From: Symsagittifera roscoffensis
Lineage: Eukaryota; Xenacoelomorpha; Acoela; Convolutidae
NCBI RefSeq assembly: GCF_963678635.1
Contig: NC_087067.1
Span: forward strand, 8,849,716-8,913,715
Length of the DNA stretch: 64,000 nt
Reading direction: 5' to 3'
Numbering within the stretch: position 1 is the first letter of the stretch; every line of letters begins with the position of its first letter. The position numbers and the translations under genes are program-made. This document shows positions 22,867-35,040 of this stretch, piece by piece. The notes beneath the pieces were generated by a model. That model was not told the origin of the DNA, did no database searches, and was given only the letters and a program-made list of their open reading frames with translations.

Positions 22867-24047
22867 AAGGTTTAGGATGAGGGATGCAAGAAGTTATTAG
22901 TGATTTTTATTTTCCTAGATTGCTAGTTCTTACGATTTTTTTGGTTAGCTTAACCTGGGTCATTTTTTACTTTCTCGTGGCTAGTCTAAGTTAAGGTGTT
23001 AACTTAATTAATCTTACTTAGGGGTAGTGATTGTGTTCAAGGGTTGGAGAATAGTAAATCGATCCACAAGGTTCAGGTATAATTAGAACGCAAGTAGTTC
23101 GTTAGATACTATTTTAAACTTACTAAGTCTAAGATCTATCCTGGGTCTGTTAAGAAGAGGGTTCAAGTGTAGGATGAATAACCGAAGTTCTTCACTGTTT
23201 AACTTAGTTTGAATGGTTAGTTATATTTAAAAATTTCTATTACTCCTGGGTCTTTTGGAAAGGTTGGATAGTGAATCGACGTTTGAGGTCGTTAGACACT
23301 TGCTAAGTGGGTGGGGGAGAACAAAATTGTTCTTTTTGATCCAAGGATAGGCCTTGATGATCAGATTTTGAAATTTAGTGAGATAGAAAATTATAAAGAT
23401 CCAAGGATAAGCCTTGATGTTCTGGTTTAAAATTAAGTAAATTTAAGTTTAAAATGGTTTAAATTTATTTAATAAAAATAGTTAGTTTTTCAATGATATC
23501 GGTGAGCTTATGATTGTTGTTATGTTTAGGTGATGGAGCTAGAACAATAGGATGATTTATGATAACTAACAATTTATTGTCATGCTACTAATTTTTATAT
23601 TTATTTTCAATAAATATTTTTCAAATATGTTTTATATAATACTGCAGAAATTAAGAAAACGGTCTGAGATCTTTTTATCAATCGTTATTGCATATTAATA
23701 ATTTTGTTTAGCGCCTGGAATGATCAGGAAGATTGACTTCAAAATTTTATGTTTGCAAATGAAAATCTAAATTCATTGCTAATAAGATTCTAAATATAAA
23801 AGTTTGTGTTGGCTTTTGCCTTACAACCATGAAACTGATTGGTAAGTTTCTATGTAGTCGTATATCGTCTCTTGTGCGAAGTCTTTTTCCAATACCAGGT
23901 AGTTCTAGTATTGTGCAGAATATCGGCTCTGATCTATTGAGTCGTAGAGACATTTCAATTAAGTTACTATCGTGTAACATTTTGAAAATGTTTTGTCTAA
24001 TTTCTAATCTGTTTTTGGTTAGTTCTCAGCTATTAAGGTCTTATTCG
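22867..24047 (-). other. 5' leader of element A
   Basis: About 1.2 kb between primer-binding site and first coding trace, without a convincing frame. A near-duplicate phrase GATCCAAGGATAGGCCTTGATG / GATCCAAGGATAAGCCTTGATG style block occurs at about 23338 and 23398. Packaging signals would be expected here but none can be identified by eye. Confidence 0.4.
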
Positions 24048-24065
24048 AGACTTATGGTCGCACCA
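24048..24065 (-). other. Primer-binding site of element A
   Basis: Four bases inside the 5' LTR edge, the minus strand reads TGGTGCGACCATAAGTCT, starting with the TGG that pairs with a tRNA 3' CCA. The position and TGG start fit a tRNA-primed minus-strand start. The tRNA species is not determined. Confidence 0.7.
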
Positions 24066-24069
24066 GATT

Positions 24070-24458
24070 AGTTAAGATGGATTTCTAACTCATAGAGTAA
24101 TTTCGGATAGGGTACACCGTCTGCTCGTCACGCTATCTTATTTTCGGCCGGATAGATTCGTGCAACTTCTTAGTCTAATACCGATCCTAATCTTACTCTT
24201 ATACTTTCTAGTCTCAGGGTGTTTAACTAGTCTCTGCTAGGCTCAATAGATCTAGGGTATACTGGTTTGTTGCGGCGGCTGAAGTTCTCTTGGAGAAGCA
24301 ACTAATTTCTAAGTTAAATTCAAATCTCTCTGGTGCTGAAATTACAAGTAATTTCAGCACTTACAAATAAGTGGGTTGTTAGTTAGATGGATCATGATTG
24401 GTTAATATTAAATACTAATTTATCCAATTATAAAATGTAGTTTAGATCAGGTTCCAAA
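24070..24458 (-). repeat. 5' LTR of element A
   Basis: Partner of 6463-6869. On the element strand it starts TGGAACCTGATC and ends TTAACT. Followed outward by AATTT, the right target duplication. Confidence 0.9.
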
Positions 24459-25015
24459 TTTTAAAAATCAATTGGTTCTTTATGAGCGGGAATTAGCGTC
24501 AATTTTGTTGTTCCGAATTTCAAGGAAAATGAGAAATACTTATGCTGCTGATTACCTCGTGAGTGTGGTTGCACTAGCCTTTGGTTTCAAACCGCTCAAT
24601 TAATACCTTATAATTGCAAACACGAAATTTTGCGCGTAGCGAATTATCTGCATTCATCGTCGTTCCAAATTAAGTTGAGGTTATCCAATTGGTCAAAATA
24701 TTTCCAGTCAAAGTTATAGTTTATTAAAATATATTTGAAAACTATTCGAGACCAGTTATATGATAGTAAAAAAAACGTGATAATGCTAAACAAAAAACAC
24801 AATTTTGGTAGCTTCAGTTACTGTTTGCTATCAAAAAATTTCTTTGGAAAAAAAGTTGAAAAAATTGGGCCAAAATTTTTTTCTTTTTTGAAAGTTTTTA
24901 TGAAATCCAAGTTTTATGAATTTTTTTAAAAAATTGTATCGGTTTTTCCACTTTTGCAGAGATTTGTTTGTAGATTAAAATTAATTCTTTAACACTTTTC
25001 GCGTTTGCATAGCCC
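24459..25015. other. AT-rich DNA, no gene seen
   Basis: Flank of element A. The 64-codon plus-strand frame at 24735-24929 is Lys/Phe-rich and typical of chance in AT-rich DNA. Confidence 0.4.
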
Positions 25016-25282
25016 TCATCGCATCACGCACAAAGAAAAACGACATCGGATCACTTTCACGTAACCAGATATAAATAAGGGAAAATGATCAAAAATAGTT
25101 GAATCCAGTGTTTTTATGTTGGCATCAATATTTGCAATTAAATGATTAATACAGTTACTCGATGTTGGAGTAATGCGAGTTGGATAGCTACTCAAAATAT
25201 ACGCTCCACAGCTTTTTATTACATTAATATAAGACCTAGATCCGGCTTGCAATTTAAAGTGTCGATTTAAAAATCTCCACAA
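25016..25282 (-). pseudogene. LINE fragment: end of an AP-endonuclease domain
   Basis: An 88-codon frame with the pattern PTRITPTSSNCINHLIAN, then LDSTIFDHFPLFI. This matches the C-terminal signature of the APE-type endonuclease of non-LTR retrotransposons (T-R-x-T-x-x-S-S-x-x-I-D-H ... S-D-H-x-P). Two positions differ from the usual catalytic form: Asn for Asp in the IDH-type motif and Phe for Ser in the SDH motif. No RT follows on the minus strand, so it is a truncated, degenerate LINE remnant. Confidence 0.6.
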
Positions 25283-25461
25283 ACAAGAAATTTATTTTTC
25301 AAAGCATTTAAGTACAGAAAATAAATCTCAAAGTGATTCAAAAAAATCCTCGCTTTGGATATTTTTGGTGCGTAGAAATTCAAGGATTCTAGCCATCAAG
25401 ATGATAGATATTCACATAATCTTTATCACACAGCCAGGTTCAAAGCATTTAAGCACATAAA

Positions 25462-25672
25462 TTACGAGGCCAAACTGTGCATTCATTGCATTGTAAGCGG
25501 AATACGCAACAGGCCAAAATCAGTTTTATCGCGGAACCCCCAACGTTGCTACTTTTCTTTTGCTGTTTTGGATTCCACAAACAAATACCTAAATCATTGT
25601 ACCGCTCAAAATCGCTCCAAAAATAGGCGAATTTGCGGAATCCGCAACAGTATTTGTGGAATCCAGAAGAGT
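25462..25672 (+). mobile_element. Foldback element, partial copy (one end)
   Basis: Begins TTACGAGGCCAAACTGTGCA, the terminal repeat of the 57751-59313 element, and continues with the same sequence as the inverse of 59313-59100 (GCGGAATCCGCAAC and related motifs). It ends where the ~815-bp tandem array begins, so only one end of the element is present. Confidence 0.75.
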
Positions 25673-25673
25673 T

Positions 25674-28600
25674 TGAACCAATACGTTAAAAAAATCAAAA
25701 TAACTAGGTTCGAAATTTTAGATTTGTATCTCAGCCAAGATGGGTCGAACAATGTCGGCTTTCGAAGAAAAATCCATAGTCGAGAAAGCCCTAAAGGTGA
25801 ACTCACAGTCAAAAAATAGGTCGAGTCGGTCGAAACATTGTCGAGCACAAAGTTGCAAACTAAAGTTGAACGCAAAGTCGAGTTAATCGAAAATTAAAAT
25901 CGATTTCAATTTTATGTGTTGAAAATTCCGATAAAGTTTTCGAACGCTTTCGTGAAAAACATTGAGCAAAACTTTCGGCTCAATGAAAACCCTCCATTTC
26001 AGAACACTGGGCTTACTTAAAGTCACTTCAGGTGATTTGTGAGTGCAAACCGTCATTTTCAATAAGTTCAGCTGAAAAATTAAAATTTTAAGGGCTCCTG
26101 CGGTAGTTAATAGTGGTTTGCAAGAAAATTTTTTAATTGCTCCTAGTTAATTAAACAATTTTGTCGCAAAATTCAAGAAAAACTCACATTTTTTTGCACA
26201 ATTTTAATTTAAAAATTCTTTTTTCGTAGCGTGATGACTCATTTGGCCAACAATAATTTTTGGTCAAACTCGATCACACTGTTTTTTCTTGGTCAAACAC
26301 GGTCAATTTGAGTCAAGAATTTCGAAACAAACCAGTTTTGGTCGAGTCAGTCGAAACATAAATCGCAAACCACGACCCAGGAACCAAAATTTAAAAAAAG
26401 GAAGTAAAAAATTAAAAAGATCTTTTAAGATCTCCATTTATTTATTTACTTATGAAATTCAAACTGCTCTTCACTTATCATTAGTGATTATTACAAATAC
26501 GTTAAAAAAAATCAAAATAACCAGGTTCGAAGTTTGATATTTGTATCTCAACCGAGATGGGTCGAACAATGTCAGCTTTTGACGAAAAATCCACAGTCGA
26601 GAAAGCCCTAAAGGTGAACTCACTGTCAAAAAACAAGTCGCTTTGGTCGAAACATTGTCGAGCACAAAGTTGCAAACTAAAGTTGAACGCAAAGTCGAGT
26701 TAATCGAAAATGAAAATCGATTTCAATTTTATGTGTTGAAAATTCCGATAAAGTTTTCGAACGCTTTCGTGAAAAACATTGAGCAAAACTTTCGGCTCAA
26801 CGAAAACCCTCCATTTCAGAACACTGGGCTTACTTAAAGTCACTTCAGGTGATTTGTGAGTGCAAACCGTCATTTTCAAAAAGTTCAGCTGAAAAATTAA
26901 AGTTTTGAGGGCTCCTGCGGTAGTTAATAGTGGTTTGCAAGAAAAATTTTTAATTGCTCCTAGTTAATTAAACAATTTTGTCGCAAAATTCAAGAAAAAC
27001 TCACATTTTTTTGCACAATTTTAATTTAAAAGTTTTTTTTTCGTAGCGTGATAACTCATTTGGCCAACAATACTTTTTGGTCAAACTCGATCACACTGTT
27101 TTTTCTTGGTCAAAAACGGTCAATTTGAGTCAAGAATTTCGAAACAAACCAGTTTTGGTCGAGTCAGTCGAAACATAAATCGCAAACCACGACCCAGGAA
27201 CCAAAATTAAAAAAAAAGGAAGTAAAAAATTAAAAAGATCTTTTAAGATCTCCATTTATTTATTTACTTATGAAATTCAAACTGCTCTTCACTTATCAAT
27301 AGTCATAATTACAAATACGTTAAAAAAATCAAAATAACCAGGTTCGAAGTTTGTTATTTGTATCTCAACCGAGATGGGTCGAACAATGTCAGCTTTTGAC
27401 GAAAAATCCACAGTCGAGATAGCCCTAAAGGTGAACTCACTGTCAAAAAACAAGTCGCTTCGGTCGAAACATTGTCGAGCACAAAGTTGCAAACTAAAGT
27501 TGAACGCAAAGTCGAGTTAATCGAAAATGAAAATCGATTTCAATTTTATGTGTTGAAAATTCCGATAAAGTTTTCGAACGCTTTCGTGAAAAACATTGAA
27601 AAAAACTTTCGGCTCAACGAAAACCCTCCATTTCAGAACACTGGGCTTACTTAAAGTCACTTCAGGTGATTTGTGAGTGCAAACCGTCATTTTCAAAAAG
27701 TTCAGCTGAAAAATTAAAGTTTTAAGGGCTCCTGCGGTAGTTAATAGTGGTTTGCAAGAAAATTTTTTAATTGCTCCTAGTTAATTAAACAATTTTGTCG
27801 CAAAATTCAAGAAAAACTCACATTTTTTTGCACAATTTTAATTTAAAAGTTTTTTTTTCGTAGCGTGATAACTCATTTGGCCAATAATACTTTTTGGTCA
27901 AACTCGATCACACTGTTTTTTCTTGGTCAAAACGGTCAATTTGAGTCAAGAATTTCGAAACAAACCAGTTTTGGTCGAGTCAGTCGAAACATAAATCGCA
28001 AACCACGACCCAGGAACCAAAATTAAAAAAAGGAAGTAAAAAATTAAAAAGATCTTTTAAGATCTCCATTTATTTATTTACTTATGAAATTCAAACTGCT
28101 CTTCACTTATCAATAGTGATTATTACAAATACGTTAAAAAAAATCAAAATAACCCGGTTCGAAGTTTGTTATTTGTATCTCAACCGAGATGGGTCGAACA
28201 ATGTCAGCTTTCGACGAAAAATCCACAGTCGAGAAAGCCCTAAAGGTGAACTCACTGTCAAAAAACAAGTCGCTTCGGTCGAAACATTGTCGAGCACAAA
28301 GTTGCAAACTAAAGTTGAACGCAAAGTCGAGTTAATCGAAAATGAAAATCGATTTCAATTTTATGTGTTGAAAATTCCGATAAAGTTTTCGAACGCTTTC
28401 GTGAAAAACATTGAAAAAAAACTTTCGGCTCAACGAAAACCCTCCATTTCAGAACACTGGGCTTACTTAAAGTCACTTCAGGTGATTTGTGAGTGCAAAC
28501 CGTCATTTTCAAAAAGTTCAGCTGAAAAATTAAAGTTTTAAGGGCTCCTGCGGTAGTTAATAGTGGTTTGCAAGAAAATTTTTTAATTGCTCCTAGTTAA

Positions 28601-29757
28601 TTAAACAATTTTGTCGCAAAATTCAAGAAAAACTCACATTTTTTTGCACAATTTTAATTTAAAAGTTTTTTTTTCGTAGCGTGATAACTCATTTGGCCAA
28701 TAATACTTTTTGGTCAAACTCGATCACACTGTTTTTTCTTGGTCAAAAACGGTCAATTTGAGTCAAGAATTTCGAAACAAACCAGTTTTGGTCGAGTCAG
28801 TCGAAACATAAATCGCAAACCACGACCCAGGAACCAAAATTAAAAAAAGGAAGTAAAAAATTAAAAAGATCTTTTAAGATCTCCATTTATTTATTTACTT
28901 ATGAAATTCAAACTGCTCTTCACTTATCAATAGTGATTATTACAAATACGTTAAAAAAATCAAAATAACCCGGTTCGAAGTTTGTTATTTGTATCTCAAC
29001 CGAGATGGGTCGAACAATGTCAGCTTTCGACGAAAAATCCACAGTCGAGAAAGCCCTAAAGGTGAACTGTCAAAAACAAGTCGCTTCGGTCGAAACATTG
29101 TCGAGCACAAAGTTGCAAACTAAAGTTGAACGCAAAGTCGAGTTAATCGAAAATGAAAATCGATTTCAATTTTATGTGTTGAAAATTCCGATAAAGTTTT
29201 CGAACGTTTTCGTGAAAAACATTGAGCAAAACTATCGGCTCAACGAAAACCCTCCATTTCAGAACACTGAGTTTACTTAAAGTCACTCCAGGTGATTTGT
29301 GAGTGCAAACCGTAAATTTCAAAAGGTTCAGCTGAAAAATTAAAGTTTTAAGGGCTCTTGCGGTAGTTAATAGTGGTTTGCAAGAAAATTTTTTTATTGT
29401 TCCTAGTTAATTAAACATTTTTGTCGCAAAATTCAAACAAAAAAAACATACATTTTTTTGCGCAATATTAATATAAAATTTATTTTTTCGTAGCGTGATG
29501 ACTCATTTGGCCAACAATACTTTTTCGTCAAACTCGGTCACACTGTTTTTTCTTGGTCAAACACGGTCAATTTGAGTCAAGAAGTTCGAAACGAACCAAT
29601 TTTGGTCGAGTCAGTCGAAATATAAATCGCAAATTGCGACCCAGGAACCAAAATTAAAAAAGTAAACTAAAATGTTTAAAAAGATCTTTTTAGATCTCCA
29701 TTTATCTATTTATTTATGAAAGTCAAACTGCCCTTCACTTAGCAATAGTGATTAATA
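25674..29757. repeat. Tandem array of about 815-bp units, five copies
   Basis: Unit starts (phrase AATACGTTAAAAAAATCAAAATAAC) occur near 25678, 26496, 27315, 28128 and 28944, a spacing of 813-819 bp. Copies 2-4 are nearly identical; copies 1 and 5 are more diverged. Units are rich in GGTCGA/GTCGAG motifs. The short frames seen in several units (containing VERKVELIENENRFQFYVLK) have different starts and ends in each copy, and I treat them as non-coding. Such edge-divergent, core-homogeneous structure fits unequal crossing-over. Confidence 0.9.
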
Positions 29758-30960
29758 CATTTTGCGATCATGATCATTGTTGAAACCATTTATAAACTGT
29801 CAAATATGGAATTTTGTTTTCCTATATTTAAATACTTGCTTCGAATCACAGAATTTTTCTAATAGGTGCTTCAAGCTTGACAAACTGGATATGTTTTCGG
29901 CCATGCAACAATTACAATATACAAAAAGTTCTTGAATTTCGTTGGAGTCGCATTGGTGCCACTTTTTGAATTCCGTAAGCATAAGAAATATTCAATAGAT
30001 CCATAAATGCTAAAGAAGAGTATTAATTTTTAGTGAAATAACTCCGAAACATGATTTTTTCTTGTTTTGGCATGAATTTTTTGTGTCAAAACAATTTTTG
30101 CAAAGAATTTACTTGCAAACTTAATTTTTGTGTATAACATAGTCCTGGGTACACGAGTATTAGATTTTTCCTTTTCGTTTATTATATTTTTCAAAAACGC
30201 TCAAAACGCTTCTTTTTTTGTATGGAAGTTTATGTATGCCTTGATCAATGTCTGGTAAATTAGGAATTCAAAATTTAGATTTAATCATCTTGAAAACTTT
30301 TGCCAAAATTCAAAAGTTTGATACTTTCGTTGTATTATATGTGTGAGACAGAATGAAGAAATTCCAGTCCGCTTCCAATCCATTTTTAATGCAAGACAGT
30401 CAAACCTTTGGCTACTTTACATTTTTCTACATGATTTCTTTGTGAAAGTCAAATTGCCCTTCATTTATCAATAGTGATTCATACATTTTTCGATCAAGAT
30501 CATTGTTTAAACCATTTGTCAACCGTCAAATTTGGAATTTAGTTTTCTTATATTTAAATACTGATATTAAAATTTCATCCTTTTTAGCGATATTTTGATT
30601 GTTTCCTGTTTATGAGAAAATAATGAAAAAAAAAATTTCAATAGAATGCAAAAATGGATAAAATGCAGATTTTCCCAGGTGACAAATTTTGCAAAAAAAA
30701 TATAATAACCTCTCGGAAAAAATTAATAGTTAGGACAGAAAATTTATAAACTAGACACGATTAGAGTTAAAATAACAGGATTAAAAGCCAAGAGGATTGG
30801 CTGGAATTTTTTAACCAAACTCTAAGTGATAGTATCTCACTAAAAAACCAAATCGGCAACGCATAAGCAATCAAAACAAAGGCGAGGGATGAATGCAGGG
30901 ACTTTGTGAATTTCATCGATTGGGTTTCTTAGACTTGCAGAAAACTCAGTTGGTATGAAA
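29758..30960. repeat. Spacer repeat unit between tandem arrays
   Basis: The first ~700 bases (CGATCATGATCATTGTTGAAACC, then a TTCGAATCACAGAATTTTTCTAATAGG block) recur at 31785-32520 and, more diverged, at 32570-32880. So the 815-bp array is embedded in a higher-order repeat. No gene is seen. About 30600-30960 is unique AT-rich sequence. Confidence 0.7.
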
Positions 30961-31784
30961 TTGAACCAATACGTTGAAAAAAATCAAAATAACCAGGTTC
31001 GAAGTTTGTGATTTGTATCTCAACCGAGATGGGTCAAACAATGTCGGCTTTCGACGAAAAATCCATAGTCGAGAAGGCCCTAAAGGTGAACTCACAGTCA
31101 AAAAATAAGTCGAGTCGGTCGAAACATTGTCGAGCACAAAGTTGCAAACTAAAGTTGAACGCAAAGTCGAGTTAATCGAAAATTAAAATCGATTTCATAT
31201 TTATGTGTTGAAAATTCCGATAAAGTTTTCGAACGCTTTCGTGAAAAACATTGAGCAAAACTTTCGGCTCAACGAAAACCTTCCATTTCAGAACACTAGG
31301 CTTACTTAAAGTCACTTCAGGTGATTTGTGAGTGCAAACCGTAAATTTCAAAAGGCTCAGCTGAAAAATTAAAGTTTTAAGGGCTCTTGCGGTAGTTAAT
31401 AGTGGTTTGCAAGAAAATTTTTTATTGTTCTTAGTTCATTAAACATTTTTGTCGCAAAATTCAAACAAAACTCACATTTTTTTGCGCAATTTTATTTTAA
31501 AAATTATTTTTTCGTAGCGTGATGACTCATTTGGCCAACAATACTTTTTGGTCAAACTCGGTCACACTGTTTTTTCTTGGTCAAACACGGTCAATTTGAG
31601 TCAGGAAGTTCGAAACAAACCAAATTTGGTCGAGTCAGTTGAAATATAAATGGCAAATTACGACCCAGGAACTAAAATTAAAAAAGTAAAGCAAAATGTT
31701 TAAAAAGATCTTTTTAGATATCCATTTATCTATTTATTTATGAAAGTCAAACTGCCCTTCACTTAGCAATAGTGATTAATACAA
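30961..31784. repeat. Sixth, isolated copy of the 815-bp unit
   Basis: Same order of motifs as the main array with more substitutions and small indels. It is followed by a second copy of the 29758 spacer unit. Confidence 0.85.
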
Positions 31785-33094
31785 TTTTCGATCATGATCA
31801 TTATTGAAACCATTTATATACTGTCAAATATGGAATTTTGTTTTACTATATTTAAATACTTGCTTCGAATCACAGAATTTTTCTAATAGGTGCTTCAAGC
31901 TTGACAAACTGGATATGTTTTCGGCCATGCAACAATTACAATATACAAAACGTTCCTGAATTGCGTTGGTGTTGCATTGGTGCCATTTTTTGAATTCCGT
32001 AAGCATAAGAAATATTCAATAGATCCATAAATGCTACAGAAAAGTATTTTTTTTTAGTGAAATAACTCCGAAATATTATTTTTTCTTGTTTTGGCATGAA
32101 CATTTTGTATCGTACTAGAAGAAAGAAAAGTATGTTTGAAATCGCTCCCAAAAATTTTTTGTTTTTTTTGAGCGCAAACTGATTTTTATACTCAAACAAA
32201 CATTTTTTGCAAAAAATTTACTTGCAAACTTAGTTTTTTGTGTATAACGTAGTCCTGGGTACACGAGTATTGGATTTTTCCTTTTCGTTTAGTATTTTTT
32301 TCAAAAACGCTCAAAACACCTCTTTTTTGTATGGAAGTTTATGTATGCCTTGATCAATGTCTGGTAATTTAGGAATTTAATCATCTTGAAAACTTTTGCC
32401 AAAATTCAAAAGTTTGATACTTTCGTTATATTATATGTGTGAGACAGAATGAAGAAAATCCAGTCCGCTTCCAATCCATTTTCAATGCGAGACAGTCAAA
32501 CCTTTGGCCACTTTACGTTTGATTTATTTATGAAAGTCAAACTGCCCTTCACTTATCAATTGTGATTAATACTTTTTTCGATCATGATCATTGTTGAAAC
32601 CATTCGTCAACCATCAAAAGTTGAATTTTGTTTTCTTTTATTCAAATACTTGCTTCAAATCACAGAATCACAGAACTTTTCCTAATCGGTGCTTCAAGCT
32701 TGACAGACTGAAAGTGTTTTCGGTTCTGCAACAATAACAATTTACAAAAAGTTTCTGAAAAGCGTTGCAGTTGCATCGGTGCCATTTTTGAATTCCGTAA
32801 GCATAAGAAATATTCAATAGAGCAATAAATGCTACAGAAAAGTATTATTTTTTAGTGAAATAACTCCGAAATATTATTTTCCGACATATCTGAAATAATA
32901 AACTGAAAGAGTTTAATTTTAAGAATAAAGCTTCTGGAAAGTATGGTTTAGACCATGTAACGCAACAATATACCCAAAATTTTTCAACAATTTCTAGCTT
33001 TGGCATATAGTTCTCGGACTTACGCATTATTCCAGACAATTGCAATTAAATTTCAGATAAACGCAATATATTTTCAGATTATGGCGATCATAAG
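31785..33094. repeat. Further copies of the spacer repeat
   Basis: 31785-32520 repeats 29758-30480. 32530-32880 is another, shorter and more diverged copy (GCTTCAAGCTTGACAGACTG block). 32880-33094 shows nothing recognisable. Confidence 0.7.
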
Positions 33095-33304
33095 AGCAGT
33101 CGTGGTCAAGTGGGTTAGGCACATCTCTCTTAACACGAGGGTTATGCGTTCGAATCCCGCTTCGGTCACGGCTGGAGGGGTCCCAGTGTCATCCGCCTCC
33201 TCAAGGTGGGACCGGCTGCGGCAAAATGGATGACATCTCCCCCTCCCCCACGGTTGGTCCTGCACTGAGCAGGCCGGGGGCAAATAAAAAAAAAAAAAAA
33301 AAAA
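33095..33304 (+). mobile_element. tRNA-derived SINE
   Basis: The first ~80 bases are tRNA-like, with an A-box region TGGTCAAGTGGG and a B box GTTCGAATCCC. A non-tRNA body of about 100 bases follows, ending in a long A run. A perfect 8-bp target duplication ATCATAAG flanks it at 33087-33094 and 33305-33312. This is the layout of a tRNA-derived SINE mobilised by a LINE. The head most resembles a class II (Ser/Leu-type) tRNA, but it cannot fold as a normal tRNA end to end. Only one copy is seen in the window. Confidence 0.9.
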
Positions 33305-33457
33305 ATCATAAGGCGACATATCCACCAATTTTGTCCATGACTGTCCATGACATGCGGAAAGTCCACCGGTGCAACTTCTTAAGACTGGACATAGGTCGCA
33401 TACCCGCGTTGTGATACTCAATTTGTATCGAAAATTTGTATCTCATTAAAAACATCT

Positions 33458-33545
33458 TTACGAGGCCAAACTGTGCACTGGATAGGCGCACATTTTGGTG
33501 TTTGTATGTCTCTGGAAATCAGAGACAAGTCTTTAACCACGTTAA
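33458..33545 (+). mobile_element. Foldback element, partial copy (other end)
   Basis: Starts TTACGAGGCCAAACTGTGCACTGGATAGG-like, matching the left end at 57751, with CAGAGACAAGTCTT further in. It stops matching after about 90 bases. Confidence 0.65.
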
Positions 33546-35040
33546 AATTTTGTCGGAACGATTAAAGAAAACAAAACAAAAAAAGAAGAACAAAGGTAGC
33601 TTGCTTGTTGCGGAATCTGCTGGCAACTCCCTAAATACACAAAACCAAAAAAATTGCTGGACAAAACCAGGTATTTTTGGAGCTTCTCGAGCAAACTCGG
33701 GTATGTTGCCCCCAAAATGTTTTTTTTTGTGTTTTTTTTCAACCGCAAATTGATTTTTATTCTCAAACAAACGTATCTGTGTACAACGGTATGTGTGTGT
33801 CTAGTAATTTTAAAAAAAAATTTTTTGAATAATCATCTATGAAAATTTTTGCCAAAATTCAAAAGTTTGATATCCTCGTTATATTGTTTGTGTGAGACAG
33901 AATTAAGACATTTCAGGCCATTTCCAAGGCACTTTTAATGCGAGACGGTCAAACTTTTGGTTACTCTACGTTTGAGTAACCAAGGTTTTTGTCACTTTCG
34001 TTCGGTTACGAACACAACCAAAAAATTTTGAGAAAGTAAAATGTAGAAAATCGAATTTTTTGGTGTATGGAAAACTGCTAGTTATACAGTTTCCATATAC
34101 GAAAAATCACTAATCAGAGACCTTTCATGCAATTTTCTGTACTAATGGAATTGCATGAAAAATGTATAACTAGAATTTTTCCATATATGAAAATTGTCTG
34201 ACTAGTTTTTTGGGTCAACCCGGGCTCCATAAATCCAAAATGGTTATCTTACATTTCCATACATCAAATGTAATGAAAAAAGCTTATTTTACAATTTTCA
34301 TACAATTTCAAAAAAATAATTGAAAAAAGAAATTCGAACAAGTTTCTAGGGCTATTTGAACCAAAGTCTGGTGATAAGAACAACTAGGTTTCTTTTTTTC
34401 TTGGAAAAAAATGGTTATCATACAATTTCCATATATAAAAATTGTATGACTAGCATTTTTTTGATGGCGGCAACAAAAATTTTTCCAAGTATTTTAATTT
34501 TTTGTCTGCAACTTTTACACAACTCAGGTCGTTTCCAATGCATTGTAAATGCCAGACGATCAACCCTTTGGTGACTCTAGTTTTGATTAAACCATGGTTT
34601 AGTCACTTGTGTTCGGTCACGAACACATCCCAAAAATTTCGAGAATTAAAATTTTTTTAAAAATAAACTTTTTGGTTTATGAAAAAATGCTCGTGCTACA
34701 ATTTCCATTATGGAAAAATGCTTATTTTAGAGTATTCTTAACTTTTTCTTTATCTATGGAATTGTACGAAATTGAATGATAAGCATTTTTTAATATATGA
34801 AAATTGTTTGATAATCCTTTTTGGTCAACCCGGGTCGACCCAAACCCCTGGGTCGAGTAATTTGTTTCGGTGAAGCACTGAAGTTGTACTCGACTTGAAA
34901 AGTCAATACGTAAAAAAATGTTAAAAAAACACATATCAAAAATAACCAGATGCTTTGCAATTTGCACAGAATGCTCCAATAATGTGATTTTTTATGCCAA
35001 AAACTAAGAATAAAAAAAACTGTCATTTTTTTTCATTTTT
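33546..35040. repeat. Dispersed repeat family with GAGACGGTCAAAC core, degenerate copies
   Basis: The blocks at 33890-34260 and 34495-34850 share the phrase GAGTAACCAAGGTTTTTG, GGTTAYGAACACAAC, AAATTTTGAGAAA and a downstream ATGGAATTGCATGAAAA-type phrase with 61600-62000 and 63470-63830. Related shorter pieces are at about 30340 and 32450. No open coding region is convincing here. Confidence 0.65.

Larger units (their letters stand above)
6463..24458 (-). mobile_element. Element A: 18-kb Ty3/gypsy-like LTR retroelement with env-like gene, decayed
   Basis: Two direct repeats of about 0.4 kb bound this element (6463-6869 and 24070-24458), with AATTT duplicated on the outside at 6458-6462 and 24459-24463. 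Read on the minus strand the order is LTR, primer-binding site, gag, protease, RT, RNase H, integrase, Ser/Pro-rich ORF, envelope-like ORFs, further unassigned ORFs, LTR. RT before integrase is the Ty3/gypsy and retrovirus order. At ~18.0 kb it is about two to three times the usual 5-9 kb. Every reading frame is broken by frameshifts or stops, so it is a fossil. The LTRs differ by scattered substitutions and an indel of about 16 bp, so insertion is not very recent. The open space between integrase and the 3' LTR (about 8 kb) is unusual. Confidence 0.9.

Noticed and set aside
26643-29280. Repeated frames with the shared peptide VERKVELIENENRFQFYVLK as a gene family
   Set aside because: They follow the 815-bp tandem repeat, start and end differently in each unit, and show no domain. 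Similarity is explained by repeat homogeneity.
33095-33175. Functional tRNA gene
   Set aside because: The tRNA-like part runs into a SINE body with poly(A) and target duplication. The acceptor stem cannot pair normally.
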